Assembly (NCBI GenBank): GCA_015493745.1
Contig: WGCN01000069.1
Location: 1-63,354 of the forward strand
DNA: 63,354 nucleotides
DNA from: Calditrichales bacterium
Lineage (GTDB): Bacteria; Calditrichota; Calditrichia; Calditrichales; J004
Reading direction: 5' to 3'
Part shown: piece by piece, positions 1 through 7,207 of the stretch
How positions within the stretch are numbered: position 1 is the first letter of the stretch
Layout of the letters: every line of letters starts with the position of its first letter
Notes under the pieces: model-generated
Database searches by the model: none
What the model was told of the DNA's origin: nothing
Seen by the model: the letters and a program-made list of their open reading frames with translations, nothing else
Program-made: the position numbers and the translations under genes

Positions 1-230
1 CCGTCCTGGGTAACCCTTATGTTACCCAGATGGTCTTTCAGGTAATAGGCTTCATTGATCTGGGTATAGGTGACGGTCAGCTTGGGCCAGCGGTTAGCAT
101 CGCTGTGCTGGGTGCTGGCGTAACGCACGCTGTGGTACTTCTGCTCCGTTTGCAGGCGCATCTCAAAGCCGTTGTTGCCCTCTTCGCTATTGAGTATATC
201 CTTTACCAGGCCGGTCACATCGGCGGACAT
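1..230 (-). pseudogene. RHS/DNRLRE protein fragment, runs off left edge
   Basis: The minus strand reads a DNRLRE-type module end (DVTGLVKDILNSEEGNNGF, then EMRLQTEQKYHSVRYAS) directly followed by the RHS core signature YYLKDHLGNIRVT at the window edge. This is the usual order in large FCB-group surface proteins, where a DNRLRE domain precedes RHS repeats. The frame closes upstream at a TAA only eight codons before the first ATG (228-230), so the long N-terminal part expected of such a protein is missing here. The C-terminal part lies outside the window. I read it as the remnant of a once larger RHS gene, although expression from the internal ATG is not excluded. Confidence 0.6.
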
Positions 231-253
231 GGGGGCGAAGTCCCTCTTTTACA

Positions 254-307
254 GGTCTTTCAATGAACAATAATCACAAACTATATAAAAGAGGCATATT
301 ATTCAAC
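254..307. repeat. 54-bp direct repeat, copy 1
   Basis: This 54-bp stretch recurs at 2157-2210 in the same orientation with one mismatch (A at 269 versus T at 2172). The two copies bracket the interval holding the DNRLRE fragment, the toxin-like RHS tip and the putative immunity gene. They could be recombination scars or duplicated junctions from insertion of the cassette. No integrase or transposase is visible between them. Confidence 0.85.
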
Positions 308-499
308 TACACTATACTTTTAAGTCAGCTCTCACAAGGTACAAAGCCTTGCACTCCCCTCTCTTCGAAGAGGAGAGGGGTCGGGGGTGAGGTGGGCAAG
401 ACTGCCTCTGGCAGGGGTGAAGTTCCTTAAAAACACCGCCGCGCCGTACGGCCCCTTTTACCCGTTTCGTTCTTTCAAAACCAAACGGCGCTTTTTCGT
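308..499. other. Non-coding stretch with hairpin repeat
   Basis: No gene is visible between the two RHS/DNRLRE fragments. At 356-380 there is an inverted repeat with 11-bp arms (one G-T pair) around a 3-nt loop, CCCCTCTCTTC / GAGGAGAGGGG. A G-rich tail follows (GTCGGGGGTGAGG, then GGCAGGGGTGAAG). Hairpin-plus-G-rich intergenic elements of this kind are frequently dispersed in bacterial genomes. The rest is AT-rich and featureless. Confidence 0.5.
356..380. repeat. Short hairpin repeat
   Basis: Arms at 356-366 and 370-380 with loop GAA. There is no T-run on either side, so it is more likely a dispersed palindromic repeat than a terminator. Confidence 0.45.
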
Positions 500-736
500 T
501 TACACAAAAAAGCTTATACTACCGGTACTGGTGTAACGCATGCTTCGGTATTTTTGCTCGTTTTGCAGGATCAGCTCAAAACCATGGTTGCCTTCGTCGC
601 TGTTTAAAATATCCTTGACCAGGGGCAGCACGTCCTGCACCAGGGAATCCGTTCCGTTGGACGGCGCGGGCACGGCAATTTGGTGTTCCGTGGTGGCGCC
701 GGGCTGTGTGTTCCAGGTAACGCTGTATTCGTTCAA
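500..736 (-). pseudogene. DNRLRE-module fragment (78 aa)
   Basis: The 78-residue frame contains the end of a DNRLRE module: WNTQPGATTEHQ, then DVLPLVKDILNSDEGNHGF, then NEQKYRSMRY. It matches the module at 1-230 (NGFEMRLQTEQKYHSVRY) closely enough to suggest duplication. It then stops after a short unrelated tail (SISFFV), with no RHS region following. I infer a decayed partial copy of a larger surface protein gene. It lies downstream of the putative immunity gene, as expected in an RHS locus that has recombined repeatedly. Confidence 0.55.
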
Positions 737-788
737 GGCGGAGGTCTTGCGCTATTCCGCAGAAGCCAAGTAACCATGTGTATTGACT

Positions 789-1205
789 CTAATCTTTCTT
801 AATTGAGCTTTCTGCTAAATTATTATGCCATTTTTTAAAAACAAAAAACAAGTATGTAGGTAATCCTAAAAATAATATTAGAAAGAAAAAATCTGACACA
901 TAATATTTTTCTTTAACTGGAGAGAATAGGGAAAAAAACAGAATATATAAAATGGCAAGACATGCAATATATGCTCTAAAAAACCACAACCTACTCTTAT
1001 AAAGCCCCCAGGATAATAGAAAGAATAAAATACTGATTACAAAACTTCCGATGCCAAATATAACTGATGATTCAAATTCAACTGAAATTTTAGATACCTC
1101 GTATTGAAAGTAATGATTGAGAACAACCATTATTGAAGAACCAAGAAAAACAACTCCTAATATTATAAACATACTCAACAATGTATATTTCAAAGATTTA
1201 TTCAT
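789..1205 (-). CDS. Putative membrane immunity protein for the RHS-Tlde1 toxin
   Basis: The protein has 138 residues from the ATG at 1205; an upstream in-frame start at 1247 would overlap the toxin gene. It shows four hydrophobic segments (about residues 7-28, 45-65, 72-92 and 104-124) with Lys/Arg-rich loops and a charged C-terminal tail. I recognise no family. The case for immunity is positional: it begins 29 bp after the stop of an RHS tip with a periplasm-acting toxin-like domain, on the same strand, and its base composition is markedly AT-rich like the toxin's 3' half. A membrane protein suits protection against an enzyme acting on peptidoglycan outside the cytoplasm. It could instead be an unrelated small membrane protein. 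Confidence 0.5.
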   Translation of the reverse strand: MNKSLKYTLLSMFIILGVVFLGSSIMVVLNHYFQYEVSKISVEFESSVIFGIGSFVISILFFLLSWGLYKSRLWFFRAYIACLAILYILFFSLFSPVKEKYYVSDFFFLILFLGLPTYLFFVFKKWHNNLAESSIKKD

Positions 1206-1233
1206 GTTATTAGCCTCAAAACTGACGGTAATA

Positions 1234-2088
1234 TTAGTAACCCACACTCAGTTTAATTTTACCAGTTTGTTTATTAAGTGTATGGAAAAAAGATGCGTTA
1301 TTTCCAGCTAGATCGATACAACCAATAGAACCTGGGACAAGCCCCCCATGTATAAAAAACTTTCCTCTACCACCAGGCACTGAAAATAACGGAACTAAAG
1401 GTAATCTTTGTTCTCCCCATGCAACTGTACCACCGGGCCATGCACCATGTTTCCCAAAAACTCCTACTCCACCAATCCAAGACGCTAGTTTATTAACAAA
1501 TGAAAGATCGCACCATCTTTGTATATTTCCGGGGTTAACAGAATACATACCTTCTGGAATCGGGCCAGCATTGGGAACAAATTGTAGACCTGGTTGGGTA
1601 TTACCAAATTCATCAAGTATTCCTGATACAGCACTCCAGCTTGTAATCCCACCGTCTTCCATTAAGAAAGATAATTTACTTCCGTCAAAGGTGAACAACA
1701 TGTCCAAACCCTTAACAGTATTCATTACTTTATTGCCACTATCATCATATTCACCATTCCAAATACTCTTTTCTTTTGTATCAGCATAATACTTCCACTT
1801 TTTTCTCGTTTTAGTAACTTTATTGCCGTCCTCATCTTCCTCTTCATATTCTTCCGTAACTTCATACCACTCCATACCGTTTGGATCAATATATCGAATA
1901 GGGTTGTTGTTCATGACAACATACGGGCTTGAAAATGGAAACTTGTGCGCCATTGGGTCCACACTCCCCCAGCGCCCAATCGCCGGGTCATCCCGAGTGG
2001 TCGGGATTTCCGCTTGCCTGCCTTTGGCAAGGCTGCGCTCCAATAGTACCTGGCCCCAAAGTAGTATCCCGGATTCCCGGGATTTCAT
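1234..2088 (-). CDS. Orphan RHS tip with Tlde1-like L,D-transpeptidase toxin domain
   Basis: The 284-aa frame begins within the RHS core end. Residues 34-71 carry DPAIGRWGSVDPMAHKF and NNPIRYIDPNG, the junction where RHS/YD proteins switch from core to variable toxin. Residues about 72-115 are an acidic/basic linker. Residues about 130-284 contain GPIPEGMYSV and FFIHGGLVPGSIGCIDL, with His247, Ser254 and Cys257 in the H-x6-S-x-G-C pattern of Tlde1/YkuD-type L,D-transpeptidase-like toxins, which act on peptidoglycan. Upstream of residue 33 the frame is shifted by a 53-bp palindromic insert (1990-2042): another frame reads GYYFGARYY just before it. The product is therefore an N-terminally truncated cassette, either silent until recombined onto a full RHS gene or decayed. 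The toxin domain itself looks intact. The start at 2088 is uncertain and has no convincing ribosome site. Confidence 0.65.
   Translation of the reverse strand: MKSRESGILLWGQVLLERSLAKGRQAEIPTTRDDPAIGRWGSVDPMAHKFPFSSPYVVMNNNPIRYIDPNGMEWYEVTEEYEEEDEDGNKVTKTRKKWKYYADTKEKSIWNGEYDDSGNKVMNTVKGLDMLFTFDGSKLSFLMEDGGITSWSAVSGILDEFGNTQPGLQFVPNAGPIPEGMYSVNPGNIQRWCDLSFVNKLASWIGGVGVFGKHGAWPGGTVAWGEQRLPLVPLFSVPGGRGKFFIHGGLVPGSIGCIDLAGNNASFFHTLNKQTGKIKLSVGY
1990..2042. repeat. 53-bp double-hairpin insert in RHS core
   Basis: It lies between the codons for GYYFGARYY and DPAIGRW, which are normally contiguous in RHS proteins. It holds two perfect hairpins: ATCCCGA/TCGGGAT (1990-1996 and 2001-2007) and CTTGCC/GGCAAG (2013-2018 and 2026-2031). 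Because 53 is not divisible by three, it shifts the frame. A related palindrome, ATCCCGG/CCGGGAT, lies nearby at 2066-2083. It looks like a small non-autonomous palindromic element. Confidence 0.6.
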
Positions 2089-2629
2089 CCCGATGTGCGA
2101 GCCCGGAAGCGAGTGTATTATCGGGGTTTAGGTAAATTTTATGGGTTACCGTCCCGGGTCTTTCAATGAACTATAATCACAAACTATATAAAAGAGGCAT
2201 ATTATTCAACCGCCGGGATAACGGCTTTTCCTGCAAGGCTCTGCCAAAACAATGATTCTTCTTCGTTCTTTTGTTTCGCCAAAAGAACCAAAAGCATCAG
2301 CGGAATTTTATCTCATTACCATGACGTCATTTACTGCTACCCGGTCACCCGAAAATTCCGCCTTTTTTTCCCGTGGGCGTGTTTGTGGGGTTATACAATA
2401 GTGTCCTGGCATGGCTCCAGGGAACTCACGCCAAAGGCTCACCAACCGGCCGGCTCATCCATCTTTTTGTATTTTTTATTTTTTATTTTATATTCCCTTC
2501 ATTTGTCATTTGCCTGCCCGGCTCCGTCGGGTCATTTGTCATTTGTCATATTTTCGCCAATGGCTCACCAAACGACTACCTCTGCCACCATTTTTATTTT
2601 GTATTTTGTATTTTGTATTCTTACCCCAA
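2089..2629. other. Non-coding, repeat-rich interval
   Basis: No convincing gene is present. From 2089 to 2156 it holds decayed RHS-like sequence. From 2157 to 2210 it holds the second copy of the 54-bp repeat. From about 2450 to 2635 it is low-complexity T-rich sequence with iterated TTTTGTATTTTG and CATTTGTCATTTG words, and two near-copies of CGCCAAAGGCTCACCAA (2429 and 2554 regions). This marks the edge of the accessory island. Confidence 0.5.
2157..2210. repeat. 54-bp direct repeat, copy 2
   Basis: Same orientation as the copy at 254-307, 53 of 54 bases identical, offset 1,903 bp. See that entry for interpretation. Confidence 0.85.
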
Positions 2630-3277
2630 CTAACCGCCTAAAGGGCGGCCGGCGTCGAAAACGATATTGAGGAAGGCGCTAAGCAAAAAACCGGTAACGC
2701 CCCAGATCAGATCATCCCCATAACGATAGTAGTGCACCTGCCATTCATAACCCCGGTGGCGGCGCTGTTCGGTATAAAATACAGCGTCATCCAAAAAATG
2801 ACACAGGGGGGCCTCTATCAACCGGTCGATCTCTCCCTCGCTGATGCGGTAGCGTTCCGGCGGACTAAACAGCCCCACATAGGGCGTCACCAGATAGTGG
2901 GTGTTGGTCAGCATGCCGTCGCTTTGCCCCAGTACTTCAATGCCGGAACGCGCAATGCCGACCTCCTCTTCCGTTTCGCGCAGGGCGGCATCCAGCCGGT
3001 TTTTGTCCCCGGCATCCTGGCGACCGCCGGGGAAGGAAATCTGTCCCTTGTGTTGCACCAGATTTTCACTACGCTTGGTAAAGAGAATATGGGCCTGCCC
3101 ATCCTTAAAAAAGAGGGGGATAAGAACCGAAGCCGGAATGGCGCGGATATCTTTATCAAAAATAAAATTTTGGGGAACATGGGCGTTCAGGCGGGCGCGG
3201 ATATGGGAGCTCCAGCGGCCGGATTGCCGGCAAAGCTCCGCGGCAGGGTCAGCTAAACTCTTCATCGCGGATATCAT
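2630..3277 (-). CDS. Nudix hydrolase, coenzyme A pyrophosphatase type
   Basis: A cytoplasmic protein of 215 aa. The Nudix box is complete (GGRQDAGDKNRLDAALRET followed by EEEVGI, about residues 88-112). Just before it lies the LFTKRSENLVQHKGQISFPG stretch, the signature that separates CoA pyrophosphatases (NudL/UPF0035 group) from other Nudix enzymes. By family it would cleave CoA or its derivatives to 4'-phosphopantetheine and 3',5'-ADP using Mg2+. The start overlaps the stop of the sigma-54 regulator (3249) by 29 bp; a second ATG at 3265 would shorten the overlap. The overlap suggests translational coupling. Confidence 0.85.
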   Translation of the reverse strand: MISAMKSLADPAAELCRQSGRWSSHIRARLNAHVPQNFIFDKDIRAIPASVLIPLFFKDGQAHILFTKRSENLVQHKGQISFPGGRQDAGDKNRLDAALRETEEEVGIARSGIEVLGQSDGMLTNTHYLVTPYVGLFSPPERYRISEGEIDRLIEAPLCHFLDDAVFYTEQRRHRGYEWQVHYYRYGDDLIWGVTGFLLSAFLNIVFDAGRPLGG

Positions 3278-4595
3278 ACTCTTCCAGTTTGTTATAAAGC
3301 GAGCGCCGGGAAATGGCCAGCATTTCCGCCGCCTTCAGTTTATTGCCGCGGGCCATTTTCAGGGTTTTTATGATCGACTCGCGCTCGATTTCCGGCAGGG
3401 GCGTGCCGGCGGGGAAACGGATTTCATGGCCGGCGCTGGTGCGTTTACGGATCACCTCCGGCAGATCTTTTTTGGTGATGCGGTTTTTAGCGGAAATCAT
3501 GGTGCGCAGCACAATGTTGCGCAATTCCCGGATATTGCCCGGCCAGCCATAGGCTTTCAGAATATTCAAAGCCTCGTCATCTATACCGCTGATATTACGC
3601 TTATACTGTTCGTTAAAACGATCGATAAAGTAATCCACCAACAGGGGGATATCATCCACCCGTTCGTTAAGCCGTGGCAGATCGATGGAGTAGACATTCA
3701 GCCGGTAATAGAGATCGTCGCGAAAGCGGCCCCTGCCGATCAGCTCTTCCATATTTTCATTGGTGGCCGCCACGATGCGCACATCCACCTTAATTTCCTG
3801 GCCGCTGCCCACCCGTTGCACCATTTGCGTTTCCAAAACGCGCAGCAGGGCAATTTGCACCTCTTCGCTCATGGAGCTGATCTCATCGAGAAACAGCGTG
3901 CCCCCGTCGGCCTCTTCAAAGCGGCCCTTTTTACGGTCGATGGCTCCGGTGAAGGCCCCTTTTTCATGACCGAACAGTTCGCTGGCGATCAGCTCCCGGG
4001 GGATGGCTCCGGTATTGACGGCCACAAAGGGTTTATCGCGCCGTGACGAGGCCTTGTGGATGGCCTGGGCCACCAGTTCCTTGCCCGTGCCGCTGGCCCC
4101 GAAAATCAGAACCGGCACGTCAATATCGGACACGTCGTTAATCTTTTTCACCAATTGACGGATGGGCCGGGAATTGCCGATTATCTGATCAAAATGCAGA
4201 TGATGTCTGTCGGCCGCTCTTTTCACCCCGGCGTTTTTTGCCAGCAGGCGGGCGATGATCTCTTTCAGCTTTACCGGGTCCACCGGCTTGGGAATATAGT
4301 CCGCCGCGCCCAGATGCACCGCCTCCACGGCGTGTTCAATGGAGCTGAAACCGGTCACCATGATCACCTTGAGCAGGGGATCATAATCGTTGATCATTTT
4401 CAGCAGCTCCATGCCGTCGATGTCCTGCATCTTATAGTCGGTTATGACCAGATCATAATGACGGCGCTGAATAAGACGCATGGCCGATTCGGCGCCGTCG
4501 GCCTCATCCACACTGTATTTTTGCGCCTGCAAAAGCAGAACCAGGCCCTCACGGTGATTTTTATCGTCGTCAATAACAAGAATATGTTCGTTCAT
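3249..4595 (-). CDS. NtrC-family sigma-54 response regulator
   Basis: The 448-aa protein has three domains: a receiver (residues 1-120, acidic pocket D10/D11, phospho-acceptor D53 in VITDYKMQ), an AAA+ sigma-54 interaction domain (about 140-370, Walker A GASGTGKE, GAFTGA loop, Walker B GGTLFLDE) and a Fis-type HTH (about 405-445, KAAEMLAISRRSLYNKL). It should activate sigma-54 promoters when phosphorylated. The only classical sensor kinase in the window is at 8511-9833 on the same strand, about 4 kb away. It is a reasonable partner, but nothing in the sequence proves it. The Nudix gene overlaps its 3' end. Confidence 0.92.
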   Translation of the reverse strand: MNEHILVIDDDKNHREGLVLLLQAQKYSVDEADGAESAMRLIQRRHYDLVITDYKMQDIDGMELLKMINDYDPLLKVIMVTGFSSIEHAVEAVHLGAADYIPKPVDPVKLKEIIARLLAKNAGVKRAADRHHLHFDQIIGNSRPIRQLVKKINDVSDIDVPVLIFGASGTGKELVAQAIHKASSRRDKPFVAVNTGAIPRELIASELFGHEKGAFTGAIDRKKGRFEEADGGTLFLDEISSMSEEVQIALLRVLETQMVQRVGSGQEIKVDVRIVAATNENMEELIGRGRFRDDLYYRLNVYSIDLPRLNERVDDIPLLVDYFIDRFNEQYKRNISGIDDEALNILKAYGWPGNIRELRNIVLRTMISAKNRITKKDLPEVIRKRTSAGHEIRFPAGTPLPEIERESIIKTLKMARGNKLKAAEMLAISRRSLYNKLEEYDIRDEEFS

Positions 4596-4929
4596 ATCTT
4601 CCCTGAATTATCCTTTGTGGCAGAATCGGCCTTTTTTATTAAAGATTTAAATATATGTGATTGAATAACTTAAGGGGGAGATTAAGGTTTCCGCCAAAAT
4701 AGTGGTGTGCCGCAGATCAAGTTTCCCCTTTCTTCCCGCTTTTAAAGAACGGCCCGCCATTTTATTTTCAGGGGTATCGTTTCATCCGACGCCAATAATC
4801 TGTAAATTGAATGATTACTCCGAAAAGCGGATTGTCAGGTTCAGGGCCAGGCGGAGAAGATTTTCCCCCGGTACTGACGTTCCGGTTTTTAGGGTTTTAC
4901 ACGGATTTCAGCAAGGAAAAGGACAGACC
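4596..4929. other. Divergent intergenic region, regulator / tryptophanase
   Basis: It separates the leftward sigma-54 regulator from the rightward lyase and must hold both promoters. I looked for a TnaC-like Trp-containing leader peptide followed by a stop and did not find a convincing one. The lyase frame stays open upstream to 4702, but that extension lacks family similarity. The real start has its own purine-rich ribosome site (AAGGAAAAGG, about 4912-4921). Confidence 0.5.
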
Positions 4930-6303
4930 ATGAGAAGAACCATCATAGAACCGTTTCGCATAAAAGTAACCGAACCCCTGAAAATCATCCCCCGTGAAAA
5001 ACGCGAGCAGGAGTTAATAAAAGCGCATAACAATGTCTTTCTGTTGCCCAGCACCAGCGTAAGTATCGACCTGCTCACCGATAGCGGTACCGGCGCCATG
5101 TCCACCAAACAATGGGCGGCCATGATGCTCGGTGACGAGAGCTACGCCGGCAGCCCCTCCTTCCGCCGTTTTGAGCGCACCATGCGCCGTATCACCGGTA
5201 TGAAGCACATCTTCCCCACCCATCAGGGGCGGGCGGCGGAAGGTATTCTGGCCATCACCCGCACCAGGCCCGGCGATGTGGTGCCCAACAACAGCCACTT
5301 CGATACCACCCGCGCCAATTTTGAATTTGTGGGCGTCAATGCCCTGGATTTGATTTGCGCAGAAGGGTTGGACAACGAAACCCCGGCGCCCTTTAAGGGT
5401 AATATGAACCTGGAACGGCTGGAGGAGGTCATAAAAAAATATGGCCGGGAACGTATCCCCTTTGCCATGATCACCGTAACCAACAACACCAGCGGCGGCC
5501 AGCCGGTCAGTATGCAAAATATCCGTGAGACCAGGGCCCTGCTCAAAAAATATGACATTCCGCTGGTGATGGACGCCTGCCGCTTTGCCGAAAACGCCTA
5601 TTTCATCCAGCAGCGGGAAGAGGGCTATGCCGATGTCTCCCTGTATCAAATCGCCCGTGAGATGTTTTCCCATGTGGATGCGGCCACCATGAGCCTGAAA
5701 AAGGACGGTCTGGTCAATATCGGCGGTTTTCTGGTCTGCCAGAACGATGATTGGGCTCAGGATTTTCAGAATATGCTCATCCTGCGCGAGGGCTTTATCT
5801 CCTACGGCGGCCTGGCCGGCCGTGATCTGGAAGCGGCGGCCGTGGGCATTATGGAAGCCCTGGACCCCGAATATCAGAATTACCGCCATGCCACGGTCAG
5901 CTATCTGGCCCGGGCCATGGAACAGCGCAATATCCCCTATGTGAAGCCGGTGGGCGGCCATGCCGTGTTTATCGACGCCAAAGCCTTTCTGCCCCATATC
6001 CCTCCCCTGCAATATCCGGGCATCGCCCTGGTTAACGCCCTATACCTGGAAGGCGGTATCCGCTCGGTGGAGCTGGGTTCGGTTATGTTCGGCCACTATG
6101 ATGAAAACGGCGTGGAGCAGCCTTCCAACCTGGAACTGGTGCGCCTGGCCATTCCCCGCCGCGTTTACACCCAAAGTCATTTTGACTACATTATCGAAAC
6201 GCTGGATGACCTGCTGCGGGATAGGGACAGCCTCAGGGGCTATAAAATCACCTATCAGCCGAAATTTCTGCGCCACTTTACCTGTCACTTCGAAGCACTG
6301 TAA
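4930..6303 (+). CDS. tnaA: Tryptophanase (tyrosine phenol-lyase family)
   Basis: A PLP enzyme of 457 aa, the usual length. By family it splits L-tryptophan to indole, pyruvate and ammonia. It is clearly TnaA/TPL: EPFRIKVTEPLK at the N-terminus, IDLLTDSGTGAMS, PTHQGR, DACRFAENAYFI, the PLP lysine K258 in SLKKDGLVNIGGF, and LRHFTCHF at the end. Two positions that separate the subfamilies point to tryptophanase. The site that is Thr124 in tyrosine phenol-lyase is Asp here (HFDTTR, residue 125), and the site of its substrate-binding Arg381 is Leu (SVELGS, residue 382). No Trp permease lies beside it. The start at 4930 is chosen because family homology begins there. A 9-bp inverted repeat (6331-6361) follows the stop. 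Confidence 0.85.
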   Translation: MRRTIIEPFRIKVTEPLKIIPREKREQELIKAHNNVFLLPSTSVSIDLLTDSGTGAMSTKQWAAMMLGDESYAGSPSFRRFERTMRRITGMKHIFPTHQGRAAEGILAITRTRPGDVVPNNSHFDTTRANFEFVGVNALDLICAEGLDNETPAPFKGNMNLERLEEVIKKYGRERIPFAMITVTNNTSGGQPVSMQNIRETRALLKKYDIPLVMDACRFAENAYFIQQREEGYADVSLYQIAREMFSHVDAATMSLKKDGLVNIGGFLVCQNDDWAQDFQNMLILREGFISYGGLAGRDLEAAAVGIMEALDPEYQNYRHATVSYLARAMEQRNIPYVKPVGGHAVFIDAKAFLPHIPPLQYPGIALVNALYLEGGIRSVELGSVMFGHYDENGVEQPSNLELVRLAIPRRVYTQSHFDYIIETLDDLLRDRDSLRGYKITYQPKFLRHFTCHFEAL

Positions 6304-6330
6304 GGCGTAACCGGCCGTTACGCTGCCCTC

Positions 6331-6361
6331 ACGGGGAGCACGCGCATTTTTAGCTCCCCGT
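6331..6361 (+). terminator. Stem-loop after tryptophanase gene
   Basis: ACGGGGAGC (6331-6339) pairs with GCTCCCCGT (6353-6361) around a 13-nt loop. No T-run follows, so termination is uncertain; it may be an RNA-stabilising hairpin. Confidence 0.4.
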
Positions 6362-6430
6362 AAATAAGGTTTGTTCAAAATCATACGAAAAAACAGCTCT
6401 TACCAACGGAATCAAAAAAGGAATACAGAA

Positions 6431-7168
6431 ATGAGCACACTCTCCACGGTTATTATGGCCGCCGGTAAAGGCACACGCATGAAATCCGACCTGCCCAAGG
6501 TTTTGCACCCCTTAAACGGAAGGGCCATGGTGCACTATGTTATCGATGTGGCCGAACAGCTAAACTCGGAAAAGATTGTATTAATCGTCGGGCATAAACG
6601 CGAGCTGGTAAAAGAAGAATGTAAAGAGCGGCCGGTGGACTTTGCCGTCCAGGATCCGCAACTGGGCACGGGGCACGCCGTGCAACAGACCGAACCTTTT
6701 TTCCGGGATTACGAGGGCGACATTCTGGTTCTCTCCGGAGACGTGCCCCTGTTAACCGCCCACACCCTGCGCGAAATGGTGGAGGGCCATCACAATTCCG
6801 GGGCCACGGCCACCCTGCTGACCGCCCGGCTGGAAGACCCCTCCGGTTACGGGCGCATTATCCGTGACGACCGGGGCCATGTGGAAGCCATCGTTGAGCA
6901 TAAGGACGCCAACGCGGAACAACTGAAGATCGACGAAATCAACGTCGGTATTTACATGTTTAAGGCCCGGGCCCTGTTCGACGCGCTAAAGAGGGTTAAG
7001 AACGACAACGCCCAGGGGGAGTATTATCTGCCCGATGTGATCCCCATGTTTCTGGCGGAGGGTAAAACGGTTAACGCCGTGGTGGCCAAAAGCTTTGATG
7101 AAACCCGGGGCATCAACACCATCGAACAGTTAAAGGAAGCGGAAGCGATCCTGAATAAGCGATCCTGA
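6431..7168 (+). CDS. UDP-N-acetylglucosamine pyrophosphorylase, GlmU N-domain only
   Basis: The 245-aa protein is a single nucleotidyltransferase domain. It has the GlmU signature MAAGKGTRMKSDLPKVLHP at residues 9-27, followed by QLGTGHAVQ, LSGDVPLL, GYGRI, VEHKDA and NVGIYMF. Bifunctional GlmU is about 450 aa and carries a C-terminal left-handed beta-helix acetyltransferase. That half is absent, and nothing in the next 40 bp could encode it. It should make UDP-GlcNAc from UTP and GlcNAc-1-phosphate. The acetylation must be done by another protein, or the substrate differs. The ATG at 6431 follows an A-rich leader; the in-frame extension to 6371 is not conserved. Confidence 0.82.
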   Translation: MSTLSTVIMAAGKGTRMKSDLPKVLHPLNGRAMVHYVIDVAEQLNSEKIVLIVGHKRELVKEECKERPVDFAVQDPQLGTGHAVQQTEPFFRDYEGDILVLSGDVPLLTAHTLREMVEGHHNSGATATLLTARLEDPSGYGRIIRDDRGHVEAIVEHKDANAEQLKIDEINVGIYMFKARALFDALKRVKNDNAQGEYYLPDVIPMFLAEGKTVNAVVAKSFDETRGINTIEQLKEAEAILNKRS

Positions 7169-7176
7169 TTTCACGG

Positions 7177-7207
7177 GCCGCCGCTAATCCCGGCGGCTCT
7201 TTTCTTT
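7177..7207. terminator. Rho-independent terminator between convergent genes
   Basis: GCCGCCG (7177-7183) pairs with CGGCGGC (7191-7197) and is followed by TCTTTTCTTT. It ends the GlmU-like gene; its T-rich side faces rightward transcription. Confidence 0.75.

Noticed and set aside
308-2640. CRISPR array or integron
   Set aside because: The repeats are two 54-bp copies and small palindromes, not regularly spaced units, and neither cas genes nor an integrase is present.
4620-4929. Possible TnaC-type leader peptide before the tryptophanase gene
   Set aside because: No short frame with a conserved Trp and Pro near its end and a ribosome site could be found. The promoter region is otherwise plain.
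5014-6012. Long open frame on the strand opposite the tryptophanase gene
   Set aside because: It mirrors a gene with clear family motifs, has no homology or ribosome site and shows only codon-bias openness in GC-rich DNA. The same holds for the long frames opposite the sigma-54 regulator (2901-4046), hemN (27783-28715) and the DUF5666 gene (19019-19921).
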